In this document: piece after piece, positions 8,296 to 16,950 of the stretch
Layout of the letters: every line of letters starts with the position of its first letter
How positions within the stretch are numbered: the stretch's first letter is position 1
Assembly: GCF_934617235.1 (NCBI RefSeq)
Contig: NZ_CAKTTZ010000025.1
Span: 1 to 37,868 of the forward strand
Reading direction: 5' to 3'
DNA length: 37,868 bases
Source of the DNA: an uncultured Ellagibacter sp.
Lineage (GTDB): Bacteria > Actinomycetota > Coriobacteriia > Coriobacteriales > Eggerthellaceae
The notes under the pieces: generated by a model
What the model was told of the DNA's origin: nothing
Seen by the model: the letters and a program-made list of their open reading frames with translations, nothing else
Databases searched by the model: none
Translations under genes and position numbers: made by a program

Positions 8296-10702
8296 AGGAC
8301 AGCGCGCTCCTCTTCTAAAATCGCTTCGCACCCTCATGTCGAGGGTAGGCGTCATACGCCAGCATTCAAGCGACGCTCTTGACGAAGACAGTACTTTGAA
8401 CGCCGTGCGGCGTCCTTCCATCCCGCCGCTTGCAATCGTCGCGCTTTCGCTATGGGGCGGCTGCGCAGGAAGCTATGCGTTGGGCTTTTATTGCGATCGA
8501 GCTTTCCTGTTGCCTGCTATTATCGTTGCCTTCGCGTTAGCAGTGCTCGCGGTTTTTGCCTTGGCGTGGGGCGTTCCTTCCGCGATCTCGCTACTCGTTA
8601 TCGGGTTCGCCATCGGATGCGCCCTTGGGCTATCCGCAACCCTTGCCTACGAATCGAAGGCGGGCCTTGCCGCGTCCTCTGCTCTGCAAACTTGGACATT
8701 TACCGCCTCAGAAGACGCAAAGCAAGGCGATTACCGCGCAACCGTTCGCGCTTCAGCTCGTTCGCAGGCAGATGGGGAGCAGCATACCGTGAGCGTCACC
8801 CTTCCAAAAGGAAAGGGGGACATCTTTTATGGCGATGTTTTCACGGCGACGACTTCACTTAGCAAGCCAAGGGAAACTGCCGCAGAGCGTTTCTATCTCC
8901 AAGGCGTCGACGCTGTGTCGTCTCCTGGCTCAATCGAACGGGTAGGCAACTCGCATTCGATAGGAGGCTCACTTGCCGGCATAAGAACGACGGCGGTGAA
9001 CTTGCTCGACGGAGAAGACGACGCGAACGCGCTTTGCCAGGCGCTTGTCTGCGGTTATCGAGAACAGCTAAGGGGCAGCGACCTCTATGCTTCCTGCAAA
9101 GCGGTTGGAGTCGCCCACCTCGTTGCGGTGTCGGGTGCGCATCTTTCCATCACGTGCGGCATGATAGCAGCAGCGCTCCAGTTCCTGCGCACTCCGCGCA
9201 GGCTTTCCCTTGCCATCCAGCTTATGGTTTTATCGTGCTACCTCGTGCTCACCGGAATGCCCGTATCGGCCCTTCGAGCAGCGGCGATGGCTATCGTCGG
9301 CATGCTCTCGTTCCTCGCACGAAGACGCCGCGCCACACTTTCCGCACTCGGTGCTTGCATCATTGCGATTGTCGCCCTTTCCCCGCAATCAAGCGTGTCG
9401 GTCTCGTTTTTCCTTTCGGCGATGTCAACGTTGGGAATCATCGTGCTCATGCCGCTCTTTGCGTCATGGTTGTCTGCGGTGCCGCTTATCAGTCGCATAG
9501 CTGATTCGCTTGCCCTCACGTTGGCGGCCATGGTGACGACAACCCCGTTTTCCGCCGCGTTATTCGCACAGCTTCCGCTTATCTCCCCGATAGCCAACCT
9601 CGTTGTCGCTCCGCTGTTCACGCTTGCGCTTTCAGCGAGCCTTCTGTGCACCGTCGCGTCATTGACAGTGCCCGCCGTCGCGGTGGTGGCGCTCCCCTGT
9701 GCCGCCGGATGCGCTTCACTGCTTACGTGCGCAATCAATGCTTTCGCGCACGTTCCCTTCGCTTGTGTGCCTGCATCGCTTTCCGTACCCTGGGGGCTTG
9801 CCCTCTCGTTACTAGGTCCTTTACTGTTATGGATATGGTGGCCCCACTTCTCCGCTAGCACGCTCTTCGCGATGGGGTCATTCGCCTGCGCAGTTGCCAT
9901 CGCCCTTGTTGTTGTCGTGCCCCTTCTCAAGCCGAGCGCAATCGTTATGCTCGATGTCGGGCAGGGGGACGCGTTCCTTATCAGGAGCAAGGGATCGACA
10001 TTGCTTATCGACACGGGAAACCACGACTCGCTCCTTTTGGAGGCGCTTGCCAGACAAGGCGTATTCCACCTCGACGCGGTTCTCGTGACCCACGCCGACG
10101 ACGATCATTGCGGGTCGCTGCCAGCGCTTGGAGACGTTGTCACGACCGACAATGTGCTTATCGCGAAAGACGCTATTACGTGCGGCTGCGCATCGTGCGA
10201 GCATCTGATTACCAGCGCGACGTCGCTTGTAGGGGAAGACGGCATTCGACCTATCGCCGTTGGAGACACGATATCCTGCGGCGAATTCACCCTGAAAGTA
10301 CTGTGGCCCCATGAATTTCACGACGAAGGCGGCAACGGCGACAGTCTTTGCCTTCTCGCGTCTCTCGCGACGGAGACGGGCACATGGACGGCGTTTTTCT
10401 GCGGCGATGCCGAATCAGAACAGTTGCAGGCAATGATCGACGAGGGAGCTTTGGGCGATATCGACCTGTACAAAGTGGGTCATCACGGCTCGAAGGCAGC
10501 TCTTACCGAAGATGTCGTGCAGGTGATTCGCCCCGAGATTTCCCTGGTCAGTGTTGGCGCGACTAACCGATACGGTCATCCGGCACCGCAAACGCTTGCC
10601 CTTCTTGCCGAGGTTGATTCGCGAGTTTTCCAAACCGATGAGATGGGAGACGTTTCATGCGAATTCTCAAACGATCGCATTCGCGTTACCACCCTGGGAT
10701 AG
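8288..10702 (+). CDS. comEC: ComEC/Rec2 DNA channel with metallo-beta-lactamase domain
   Basis: An integral membrane protein of about 804 residues that forms the channel for single-stranded DNA in natural transformation. Two early hydrophobic segments are followed by a soluble domain (DUF4131-like) and then the competence domain with VGVAHLVAVSGAHLSI and many transmembrane helices. The C-terminal part (from about residue 555) is a metallo-beta-lactamase domain with MLDVGQGDAFLI, THADDDH and VGHHGSKA, thought to degrade the non-transported strand. The start is uncertain: TTG 8288 overlaps the comEA stop and has GAGGGG at 8272-8277. TTG 8270 and ATG 8336 are alternatives. holA follows after 9 bases. 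Confidence 0.93.
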   Translation: MAKGQRAPLLKSLRTLMSRVGVIRQHSSDALDEDSTLNAVRRPSIPPLAIVALSLWGGCAGSYALGFYCDRAFLLPAIIVAFALAVLAVFALAWGVPSAISLLVIGFAIGCALGLSATLAYESKAGLAASSALQTWTFTASEDAKQGDYRATVRASARSQADGEQHTVSVTLPKGKGDIFYGDVFTATTSLSKPRETAAERFYLQGVDAVSSPGSIERVGNSHSIGGSLAGIRTTAVNLLDGEDDANALCQALVCGYREQLRGSDLYASCKAVGVAHLVAVSGAHLSITCGMIAAALQFLRTPRRLSLAIQLMVLSCYLVLTGMPVSALRAAAMAIVGMLSFLARRRRATLSALGACIIAIVALSPQSSVSVSFFLSAMSTLGIIVLMPLFASWLSAVPLISRIADSLALTLAAMVTTTPFSAALFAQLPLISPIANLVVAPLFTLALSASLLCTVASLTVPAVAVVALPCAAGCASLLTCAINAFAHVPFACVPASLSVPWGLALSLLGPLLLWIWWPHFSASTLFAMGSFACAVAIALVVVVPLLKPSAIVMLDVGQGDAFLIRSKGSTLLIDTGNHDSLLLEALARQGVFHLDAVLVTHADDDHCGSLPALGDVVTTDNVLIAKDAITCGCASCEHLITSATSLVGEDGIRPIAVGDTISCGEFTLKVLWPHEFHDEGGNGDSLCLLASLATETGTWTAFFCGDAESEQLQAMIDEGALGDIDLYKVGHHGSKAALTEDVVQVIRPEISLVSVGATNRYGHPAPQTLALLAEVDSRVFQTDEMGDVSCEFSNDRIRVTTLG

Positions 10703-10705
10703 AAT
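10700..10705 (+). promoter_or_regulatory. Possible -10 element for a leaderless holA transcript
   Basis: TAGAAT overlaps the comEC stop. The start point expected seven bases after the hexamer is 10712, exactly the A of the holA ATG. No strong -35 is visible and holA has no good Shine-Dalgarno. This is inference only. Confidence 0.35.
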
Positions 10706-10711
10706 GACGGT

Positions 10712-11722
10712 ATGACACAGACGGCTAAACAAAAACCACTCATTCCTGCCTATCTTATCGTGGGGGAGGACGCCCTCAAGCGCTCAACCGTGTTGAGGCG
10801 TCTTCGCAAGCGACTGGAAGAATTCGGCGATCTCTCGTTTAATTCCGATACCTTTGACGGAGAGACGGCTCTTGGCGCCGACATTGTATCGGCGTGCAAC
10901 ACCATGCCCTTCGCAAGCGAGAAACGCCTTGTCTATGTACGTAACGCCGAGAAGCTGAAGAAGGCTGACTCTGAAGAACTCGTTTCCTATCTCGAATCTC
11001 CGAGCAGTCAAACCGTTCTTGCCGTCGAAGCGGAAAAGCTCGCAAAGAACACGCGCTTGTACAAGGCGATTGCCGCGGTGGGCAAGAGCGCTGTGATCGA
11101 GTGCGTTCCCTTAAAGAAGAAAGAGCTGCCCCACACCGTCCGTTCGATGGCGGTTTCGCACGGAACGACCTTCACCGAGGGAGCCGCGAACGCTCTTGTT
11201 GATCTCGTGGGCGAGAACACGGTGCGACTTGACAGCGAAATCGCGAAGATTGCCCTTGCGCATCGCGGGAGCGACCCCGTGTCCGAGCATGAGGTGCGTT
11301 CGATGGTGAGCCGGACGACCGAGGCAACGCCCTGGGAATTCGCTGACGCCTTTGCCGCACGCGACCTTAAGAAATGCCTGAAGTACCGATCCGAGATGGA
11401 ATCGACCTCGCCCCATGCCCTAATCGGGCTGTGTACCACTCGCCTGCGGGAGGTCCTTTGCGCAAAGGTTATGGCGCAAAGGGGGAATACGAACGCGCTC
11501 GCGCCTGCGTTGACCGAGTATGCGAAAATCGCGAACCCGAAGGCGAAGCCGAAACAGGCGTGGCAGGTAAAGGGGCATGCTACGCTCGCGCGCCGCTTCA
11601 CAAGCGAGGAACTCCGCCGCGCGCTCATTTCCGCGCGAGATACTGAACGCGCGATGAAGAGCGGCACCGATCCCGAGGCGGCCTTTATGGATTGGGTCAT
11701 TTCCGTCTGCACCGGAAGATAA
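10712..11722 (+). CDS. holA: DNA polymerase III delta subunit
   Basis: A 336-residue clamp-loader subunit that opens the sliding clamp at the replication fork. It has the family layout: an N-terminal region beginning IPAYLIVGEDALKR, with FASEKRLVYVRNAEKL, then a three-helix region ending in the C-terminal collar domain (EELRRALISARDTERAMKSG). No Walker motif is expected in delta and none is seen. Length is typical. comEC followed by holA and then rpsT is a widespread bacterial gene order, here with rpsT on the opposite strand. The ATG lacks a clear ribosome binding site but follows a TAGAAT hexamer that could give a leaderless transcript. Confidence 0.9.
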   Translation: MTQTAKQKPLIPAYLIVGEDALKRSTVLRRLRKRLEEFGDLSFNSDTFDGETALGADIVSACNTMPFASEKRLVYVRNAEKLKKADSEELVSYLESPSSQTVLAVEAEKLAKNTRLYKAIAAVGKSAVIECVPLKKKELPHTVRSMAVSHGTTFTEGAANALVDLVGENTVRLDSEIAKIALAHRGSDPVSEHEVRSMVSRTTEATPWEFADAFAARDLKKCLKYRSEMESTSPHALIGLCTTRLREVLCAKVMAQRGNTNALAPALTEYAKIANPKAKPKQAWQVKGHATLARRFTSEELRRALISARDTERAMKSGTDPEAAFMDWVISVCTGR

Positions 11723-11767
11723 CCCCGCCTTCGCCCTCTTCCTCCGATGTCCCTTGGCCCCGATATC

Positions 11768-11796
11768 AAAAAGGGCCCTGGTTTCCCAGAGCCCTT
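11768..11796 (-). terminator. Intrinsic terminator of rpsT
   Basis: Read on the minus strand, a 10-bp stem (AGGGCTCTGG with CCAGGGCCCT) closes a GAAA tetraloop and is followed by a T run. It lies about 50 bases after the rpsT stop and separates it from the convergent holA. Confidence 0.85.
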
Positions 11797-11844
11797 GCGT
11801 TCGAATGCTGTTTGAGCAGCTTTCTCGGCTTCAGCTTCAGCGGC

Positions 11845-12351
11845 TTATTCGGCAGCTTCCTCGGCTTCGGCTTCAGCAGCCTCGGCCTTGGCAGCCTCTT
11901 CGGCTTCCTTAGCCTTGCGAGCCTTAGCGGCAGCCTCTTCCTTGAGCTGCTTCTCGCGACGCTTGGCCTTCTCGGCGGAAGCGGCGGCGAGAGCGGCCTT
12001 GCGCTCGGCCTTCTTGGCAGCCTTCTTGTTGCCCGTGGCCTCCTGCTTCTTCGGTTCCGGCTTCACGTAAGCGGCGCGATCGGCGTCGGTCACGATGGTG
12101 TTGGCGAGCTGCATAACACCGGACTTGCGGTTAGCAGCCTGGTTCTTGTGGATGATGCCCTTGGAAGCAGCCTTGTCGAGCAGACGGCTTGCAGCGAGGG
12201 CGGCAGCGTAAGCCTCGGCACCGTTGCCGGCGGCGACAGCCTCGCGTACGCGGCGCACTGCAGTCTTCAGCTCGGACTTGCAGGCCTTGTTGCGCTGATG
12301 TGCCTTCTCGTTGGTGATGTTGCGCTTCTTCTGGCTCTTGATGTTTGCCAT
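11845..12351 (-). CDS. rpsT: 30S ribosomal protein S20 with long charged C-terminal tail
   Basis: The first roughly 87 residues are normal S20: MANIKSQKKRNITNEKA, then a helix-rich basic core with SRLLDKAASKGIIHKNQAA. S20 binds 16S rRNA early in 30S assembly. The total is 168 residues because of an extension of about 80 residues. The first half of the tail is rich in Lys and Ala (KKAAKKAERKAAL). The second half is rich in Glu and Ala and ends in repeated AEAEEAAE, so a long helix or coiled coil is likely. I chose ATG 12351 with an AAAGGAA just upstream; the frame continues 58 codons further but without S20 similarity. No frameshift explains the tail, and the terminator lies after it. Confidence 0.95.
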   Translation of the reverse strand: MANIKSQKKRNITNEKAHQRNKACKSELKTAVRRVREAVAAGNGAEAYAAALAASRLLDKAASKGIIHKNQAANRKSGVMQLANTIVTDADRAAYVKPEPKKQEATGNKKAAKKAERKAALAAASAEKAKRREKQLKEEAAAKARKAKEAEEAAKAEAAEAEAEEAAE

Positions 12352-12722
12352 GTTCGTTCCTTTCCTAAAACAACGTATAGTCCGCGCACTCAGCACGACA
12401 CGTTGCGGGAAAGTGATGGAAGGCAAGATTGACGCGCGAGACGAAGAAACCGCAATGATGCGCGTCTCGCATAGGAAACAGTCAGGATTTCTCTGTCTCG
12501 CAGGCCAATCGGCCGTCCAGCACAAGCGCTTTCCCTGTTGCAGCCATGTCTGCGGATTCGCCGATGAATCTCATCACGCGAACGCTTGCTGGATACGCAA
12601 TGCGATAGAATAGCAAACGCTTGCGCCAATTGCACGTAGTTTTTAGTGAATTGCGCCATTTTAATGCGCAAACGTATACATTGAACACAAATACTGCAAG
12701 AGATAAGGACCCCTCGATCGTC
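12352..12722. other. 371-bp divergent control region between rpsT and lepA
   Basis: No credible gene. On the rpsT side a TATACG on the minus strand (12374-12379 in plus coordinates) could be a -10 but lacks a good -35. A 7-bp inverted repeat lies at 12436-12442 and 12464-12470. On the lepA side are TAGAAT at 12606-12611 and the better promoter at 12651-12680. The octamer TTGCGCCA occurs at 12621 and again exactly 30 bases later at 12651. A 30-codon minus-strand frame ending at 12482 looks coding-like in places but has no ribosome binding site. Confidence 0.6.
12651..12680 (+). promoter_or_regulatory. Promoter for lepA, with a palindrome in the spacer
   Basis: TTGCGC (12651-12656) and TATACA (12675-12680) have an 18-base spacer; transcription would start near 12687, about 36 bases before lepA. 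TTGCGC is also the left arm of a perfect inverted repeat, with GCGCAA at 12666-12671 and nine bases between, so a repressor bound here would cover the -35 region. Confidence 0.5.
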
Positions 12723-14525
12723 ATGACCGACCCTTCGCATATCAGGAACTTCTCCATCATCGCCCATATCGACCATGGGAAATCGACGCTTTCCGACCGC
12801 ATTCTCGAGATGACGGGAACCATCGCCGAGCGCGACATGCAAGCCCAACTCCTCGACACGATGGACATCGAGCGCGAGCGCGGCATCACCATCAAAAGCC
12901 AAGCTGTGCGCGTGAACTATAAAGCAGACGATGGGGAAGAGTACCAGTTCAACCTCATCGACACCCCGGGACATGTCGACTTCACCTACGAGGTGAGCCG
13001 CTCGTTGGCCGCTTGCGAAGGTGCTGTGCTCGTCGTCGACGCGACGCAGGGAGTCGAAGCGCAAACCGTCGCGAACGCTATGATGGCGATGAACGCGAAC
13101 CTCGAGATCATTCCACTCATCAATAAGATCGACCTGCCGTCAGCCGACCCCGAGCGCGTGCGTGCCGAAATCGAAGACGCGCTTGCGATTCCCGCCGACG
13201 ACGCGGTGCTCGCATCGGGAAAGACCGGCGTTGGCGTGCATGACCTGCTCGAAGCCGTGGTCTACAACATCCCCGCGCCGACTGGCGACGCCAGCGCCCC
13301 GCTGCGCGCGCTCATCTTCGACAGCTACTTCGATCCGTATCGCGGCGTCGTGGCACTCGTGCGCGTCGTCGATGGCTCTATGAAAAAAGGCCAGCGCCTG
13401 CGCCTTATGGCATCGGGCAAAGTCATCCTCGCCGAAGAAGTGGGCGCACGCCACCCGGTCGAAGAGCCGCTGCCCGAGCTGAGCGTCGGCGAAGTTGGCT
13501 ACCTCGTCACGGGCCTGAAAGACCTTATCCACGTGAAGGTCGGCGACACGATCACGCTCGCGGAGGGCGGTGTCGACAAGCCGCTTCCCGGCTATCGCGA
13601 GGCAAAGCCCATGGTCTTCACGGGTTTGTTCCCGATCGAATCGGACCAGTACGAGCCGCTAAAGGAAGCACTCGAGAAGCTTTCGCTCAACGATCCCGCG
13701 CTTCTGTGGGAACCCGAAAAGTCGCATGCCCTCGGCTTCGGCTTCCGCGTCGGCTTTTTGGGCCTTCTGCACATGGAGGTCGTGAAGGAGCGCCTCGAGC
13801 GCGAGTTCAACCTTGACCTGCTCGCCACCGCGCCATCGGTGGAATACCACGTCTTCAAGCAGGGTGGGGAAATGATCAGCCTGCACTCGCCCCAAGAAAT
13901 GCCCGATCCCGGCGAAATCGAGCACATCGAGGAGCCGTATCTCAAGGCGAAGATCCTCATCCCGCCCGATTACGTCGGCGCGGTGATGGATCTCACCGTC
14001 GCGCGCCGCGGCACCTTCGTCACGATGAGCTACCTCTCGCAAAACACGGTCGAAATGCTCTGGGAGATTCCTCTCTCCGAGCTCATCATGGACTACTTCG
14101 ACAAGCTGAAGTCGAACACGAAGGGCTACGCGTCGCTCGACTACGACTTCGACGGATACAAGCCCTCGCAGCTCGTGAAGCTCGATATCCTTTTGTCCGG
14201 CAAGCCCATCGACGCGCTGTCGTTTATCGTCCACAAGGACAAAGCCTACGATCGCGGGCGCGTGCTTACCGAAAAGCTGAAGGAAATCATTCCGCGTCAG
14301 ATGTTCGAAGTGCCCATCCAGGCGGCCATCGGTGGGCGCGTGCTCGCGCGTGAAACGGTGAAGGCCAAGCGCAAGGACGTGCTTGCGAAATGCTACGGCG
14401 GCGACATCTCGCGCAAGAGAAAGCTTCTCGAGAAGCAGAAGCAAGGCAAGAAGCGCATGAAGGCCATCGGCAACGTGGAGGTCCCGCAAGAGGCCTTCAT
14501 GGCGATCCTCAAGGTTGACGATTAA
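12723..14525 (+). CDS. lepA: Elongation factor 4 (LepA)
   Basis: A 600-residue translational GTPase that acts on stalled or initiating ribosomes. The G domain has AHIDHGKST (P-loop), DTPGHVDF and NKIDLPSADP (NKxD). It is followed by domain II, two elongation-factor-G-like domains and the LepA-specific C-terminal domain, with RKDVLAKCYGGDISRKRKLLEKQ near the end. Length matches the family. I chose ATG 12723, which begins MTDPSHIRNFSIIAHIDHGK as in homologues; the frame runs 34 codons further upstream across the promoter. AAGGA at 12705-12709 is rather distant. A small membrane protein gene follows after 2 bases. Confidence 0.97.
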   Translation: MTDPSHIRNFSIIAHIDHGKSTLSDRILEMTGTIAERDMQAQLLDTMDIERERGITIKSQAVRVNYKADDGEEYQFNLIDTPGHVDFTYEVSRSLAACEGAVLVVDATQGVEAQTVANAMMAMNANLEIIPLINKIDLPSADPERVRAEIEDALAIPADDAVLASGKTGVGVHDLLEAVVYNIPAPTGDASAPLRALIFDSYFDPYRGVVALVRVVDGSMKKGQRLRLMASGKVILAEEVGARHPVEEPLPELSVGEVGYLVTGLKDLIHVKVGDTITLAEGGVDKPLPGYREAKPMVFTGLFPIESDQYEPLKEALEKLSLNDPALLWEPEKSHALGFGFRVGFLGLLHMEVVKERLEREFNLDLLATAPSVEYHVFKQGGEMISLHSPQEMPDPGEIEHIEEPYLKAKILIPPDYVGAVMDLTVARRGTFVTMSYLSQNTVEMLWEIPLSELIMDYFDKLKSNTKGYASLDYDFDGYKPSQLVKLDILLSGKPIDALSFIVHKDKAYDRGRVLTEKLKEIIPRQMFEVPIQAAIGGRVLARETVKAKRKDVLAKCYGGDISRKRKLLEKQKQGKKRMKAIGNVEVPQEAFMAILKVDD

Positions 14526-14527
14526 CC

Positions 14528-14734
14528 ATGGCGAAACGACGTGAAGAATCTTACAACTGGCTCGACGACCCCTTCGACGAGAAGAAGGCCGCTGCAGAAC
14601 GCGAACGGATGGAAGCAAAGGGCGCATTCCCCGTGGCAGGGTGCCTCATCGTAGGGCTTGTCGTGGTGATTCTCATCGTGGCGCTGCTTGTCATGGGCGC
14701 GCTCACGTTCGGCACACTTGCAAGCGCACGATAG
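14528..14734 (+). CDS. Small single-pass membrane protein, unknown function
   Basis: I do not recognise this 68-residue protein. It has a charged N-terminal half of about 30 residues (KRREESYNWLDDPFDEKKA, rich in Glu, Arg and Lys) and one hydrophobic segment at about residues 36-62, made mainly of V, L, I, A and G. It starts two bases after the lepA stop and ends 25 bases before the dus gene, so it sits inside the operon. The tight spacing, normal codon use and clean topology argue that it is real. The cluster of positive and negative charges before the membrane segment does not give a clear orientation. No function is proposed. Confidence 0.7.
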   Translation: MAKRREESYNWLDDPFDEKKAAAERERMEAKGAFPVAGCLIVGLVVVILIVALLVMGALTFGTLASAR

Positions 14735-14759
14735 CGACGATTCCGGGAGTCCTTACGTA

Positions 14760-15767
14760 ATGCATGATTTCTTCGCCGCACATCCTTTGCTCCTTGCGCC
14801 GATGGCGGGCGTGACCGACGAGGCGTTCCGCGCGCTTTGCCGCGAGGAGGGTGCATCGCTCGCCTATACCGAAATGGTCTCAGCGAAGGGGCTGTCCTTC
14901 GCAAACGAGAAGACGCGCCATCTTCTGCGCCTTGCGCCGGGAGAGGACCTCGTTGCCGTTCAATTGTTCGGGCACGAACCGTCCGACATGGCCGAGCAGG
15001 CCGCGTGGATCGAGCAGACGATGGGCGACACGCTTGCATATCTCGACATCAACATGGGATGTCCCGCGCGCAAAATCGTGACGAAAGGCGACGGGTCGGC
15101 CCTCATGTGCGACCCCGCGCTTGCCACGAGCATCGTGTCCGCCGTGCGCGACGCCGTAAGCCACCCCGTTACCGTAAAGTTCCGCCGCGGCTTCAAGATG
15201 GGGGAGGAAACGGCGCCCGAATTCGCTCGCCGCATGGAGGCGGCAGGGGCGTGCGCCGTCACGGTGCACGGACGCTTCTCCGAGCAGCTCTATCGCGGAA
15301 ACGCCGATTGGGACGTCATTGCGAAGGTCAAGCGAGCTCTTTCCATTCCCGTTGTGGGCAATGGCGATGTGCGCTGCGGTGCCGATGCCGTTGCGCTCAA
15401 AGAGAAGACAAGCTGCGATGCCATTATGATCGGCCGCGGAGCCGAGGGCAACCCTTGGGTGTTCGCCCAGGTGAAAGCCGCCCTTGCTGGCGACGAGGAA
15501 CCCACCGCTCCGACAATCGCCGAGCGCCTTGCCATGGCACGCCGCCACGCCCATCTTCTTGCCGAGCGGGAAGGGCGCAACATCGTGCGCATGCGCAAGC
15601 ACGCAATGTGGTACATGACCGGCCTCCCCGGCGCCTCAGCTGCGCGCGGCAAAATCAATGCCTGCGTGACGACTGAGGACTTCGACCACGTATTCGACGA
15701 GCTGCTCGCATTCGCGGCTGAGCACGAAAACGTGCATACGCCGACGCCGAGCACCAGGGAGAAATAA
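14760..15767 (+). CDS. dusB: tRNA-dihydrouridine synthase, DusB type
   Basis: A 335-residue FMN enzyme that reduces uridine to dihydrouridine in tRNA. The TIM-barrel start has LLLAPMAGVTDEAFR and YTEMVSAKGL. The catalytic cysteine is Cys101 in NMGCPARK. The FMN phosphate site VVGNGDVRCGADA and IMIGRGAEGNPWVF follow, and a C-terminal helical domain completes the family pattern. DusB is the closest subfamily by eye; assignment to a specific Dus type is tentative. I chose ATG 14760 because homologues begin just before the LLLAPMAGVTD motif; the frame opens earlier inside the small membrane protein gene. hemW follows after 12 bases. Confidence 0.92.
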   Translation: MHDFFAAHPLLLAPMAGVTDEAFRALCREEGASLAYTEMVSAKGLSFANEKTRHLLRLAPGEDLVAVQLFGHEPSDMAEQAAWIEQTMGDTLAYLDINMGCPARKIVTKGDGSALMCDPALATSIVSAVRDAVSHPVTVKFRRGFKMGEETAPEFARRMEAAGACAVTVHGRFSEQLYRGNADWDVIAKVKRALSIPVVGNGDVRCGADAVALKEKTSCDAIMIGRGAEGNPWVFAQVKAALAGDEEPTAPTIAERLAMARRHAHLLAEREGRNIVRMRKHAMWYMTGLPGASAARGKINACVTTEDFDHVFDELLAFAAEHENVHTPTPSTREK

Positions 15768-15779
15768 GGAGACTCATCG

Positions 15780-16889
15780 ATGCCGCACGACCCATATCGC
15801 GCACTCTATCTGCATCTTCCCTTCTGCGTGAGGCGCTGCTCCTACTGCGATTTCACCACGTCGGCCGCGTCGCAAGACGATCCGCGCATCGACAAGTACG
15901 TGGAAGAGCTTTGCCTCGCGATTCGCCGAAAATCCAAGGAGGGCGAGCTTTCCGCGATTGAAACGGTGTATCTCGGCGGGGGAACCCCGAGCCACCTCGG
16001 TATGTCGCGGCTCTCCATGCTGCTCTATACGCTTTCCACGTCCATGCGCCTTGAACCCGATATCGAATGCTCGATGGAGGCAAACCCGGAAAGCCTCACG
16101 CCGAACATGGTTCGCGACATCTGGGCGCTTGGGGTGAACAGGCTCTCTATCGGCGTGCAGAGCTTCGACGACGAGGTTTTGCGCACCCTCGGCCGCGCTC
16201 ACGACGCGCAAACTGCCGCTCGCGCGATCGAGGCGGCACGCGAGCGCTTCTCAAACGTGAGCTGCGATCTTATGTGCGGCATCCCCGGGCAGAGCGCAGC
16301 CTCCTTCGAACAGAGCGTCCACCGCGCGATTGAGCTCGGCGTCACGCACATAAGCGTCTACCCGCTCACCATCGAGCCGCACACCCCCTTCGATCGCATG
16401 GTGCTCTCAGGTGAGCTGCCCGAGCCGGATGACGACGTCGAAGCAGAGCAGATGGAAATCGCGCGAGACATCCTCCAGTCGGCCGGGTTCGAGCGCTACG
16501 AGGTGGCAAGTTACGCGAAGCCCGGATTCGCGTGCCGCCACAACATCGCGTATTGGACGAGTGTACCTTATCTCGGGATCGGCACCTCGGCGGCGACCAT
16601 GACGCAGAACAGCGAGCGTCGGATGCGAATGACCGACGGTTTGGTAACTGACGATTTGAACGCCGCGCAGATGGCCGCCGAAGACCTTATGCTCGGGATG
16701 CGCATGACCCGCGGCGTCTCCGATGAGGCAATTGCCCAGGCCCGATTACTGCTTCCGCGCCTTGACGAGACGATCGATGAGCTTATCTCAGAGGGGCTCG
16801 TCCACCACAGCGACGGACGCCTTCGCCCAACCGAGAAGGGCTGGCTGCTTGGAAACGAGCTTTACGGAGCACTTTTCGACCTTGCCTAG
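15780..16889 (+). CDS. hemW: Radical SAM heme chaperone HemW
   Basis: A 369-residue radical SAM protein. The [4Fe-4S] cysteines are Cys16, Cys20 and Cys23 in FCVRRCSYCDF, spaced CX3CX2C. GGGTPSHL, NPESLT and LSIGVQSFDD follow, and the C-terminal HemN-like domain ends the protein. Members of this group were long annotated as oxygen-independent coproporphyrinogen oxidase. The HemW branch binds heme and inserts it into respiratory proteins rather than making it. In this position near lepA, dnaJ and hrcA, HemW is the expected member. The start ATG has AAGGAG at good distance. hrcA lies 134 bases downstream with its own control region. Confidence 0.92.
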   Translation: MPHDPYRALYLHLPFCVRRCSYCDFTTSAASQDDPRIDKYVEELCLAIRRKSKEGELSAIETVYLGGGTPSHLGMSRLSMLLYTLSTSMRLEPDIECSMEANPESLTPNMVRDIWALGVNRLSIGVQSFDDEVLRTLGRAHDAQTAARAIEAARERFSNVSCDLMCGIPGQSAASFEQSVHRAIELGVTHISVYPLTIEPHTPFDRMVLSGELPEPDDDVEAEQMEIARDILQSAGFERYEVASYAKPGFACRHNIAYWTSVPYLGIGTSAATMTQNSERRMRMTDGLVTDDLNAAQMAAEDLMLGMRMTRGVSDEAIAQARLLLPRLDETIDELISEGLVHHSDGRLRPTEKGWLLGNELYGALFDLA

Positions 16890-16950
16890 CCACTCGACAG
16901 CCGCCTCCTATGATTCATCTATCAAGATATGGCGCACCTTGCCAATTTCT

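Noticed and set aside
12482..12574. 30-codon minus-strand frame (MRFIGESADMAATG...) in the rpsT-lepA gap
   Set aside because: Composition is coding-like, but there is no ribosome binding site and it is part of a longer frame running antisense into lepA.
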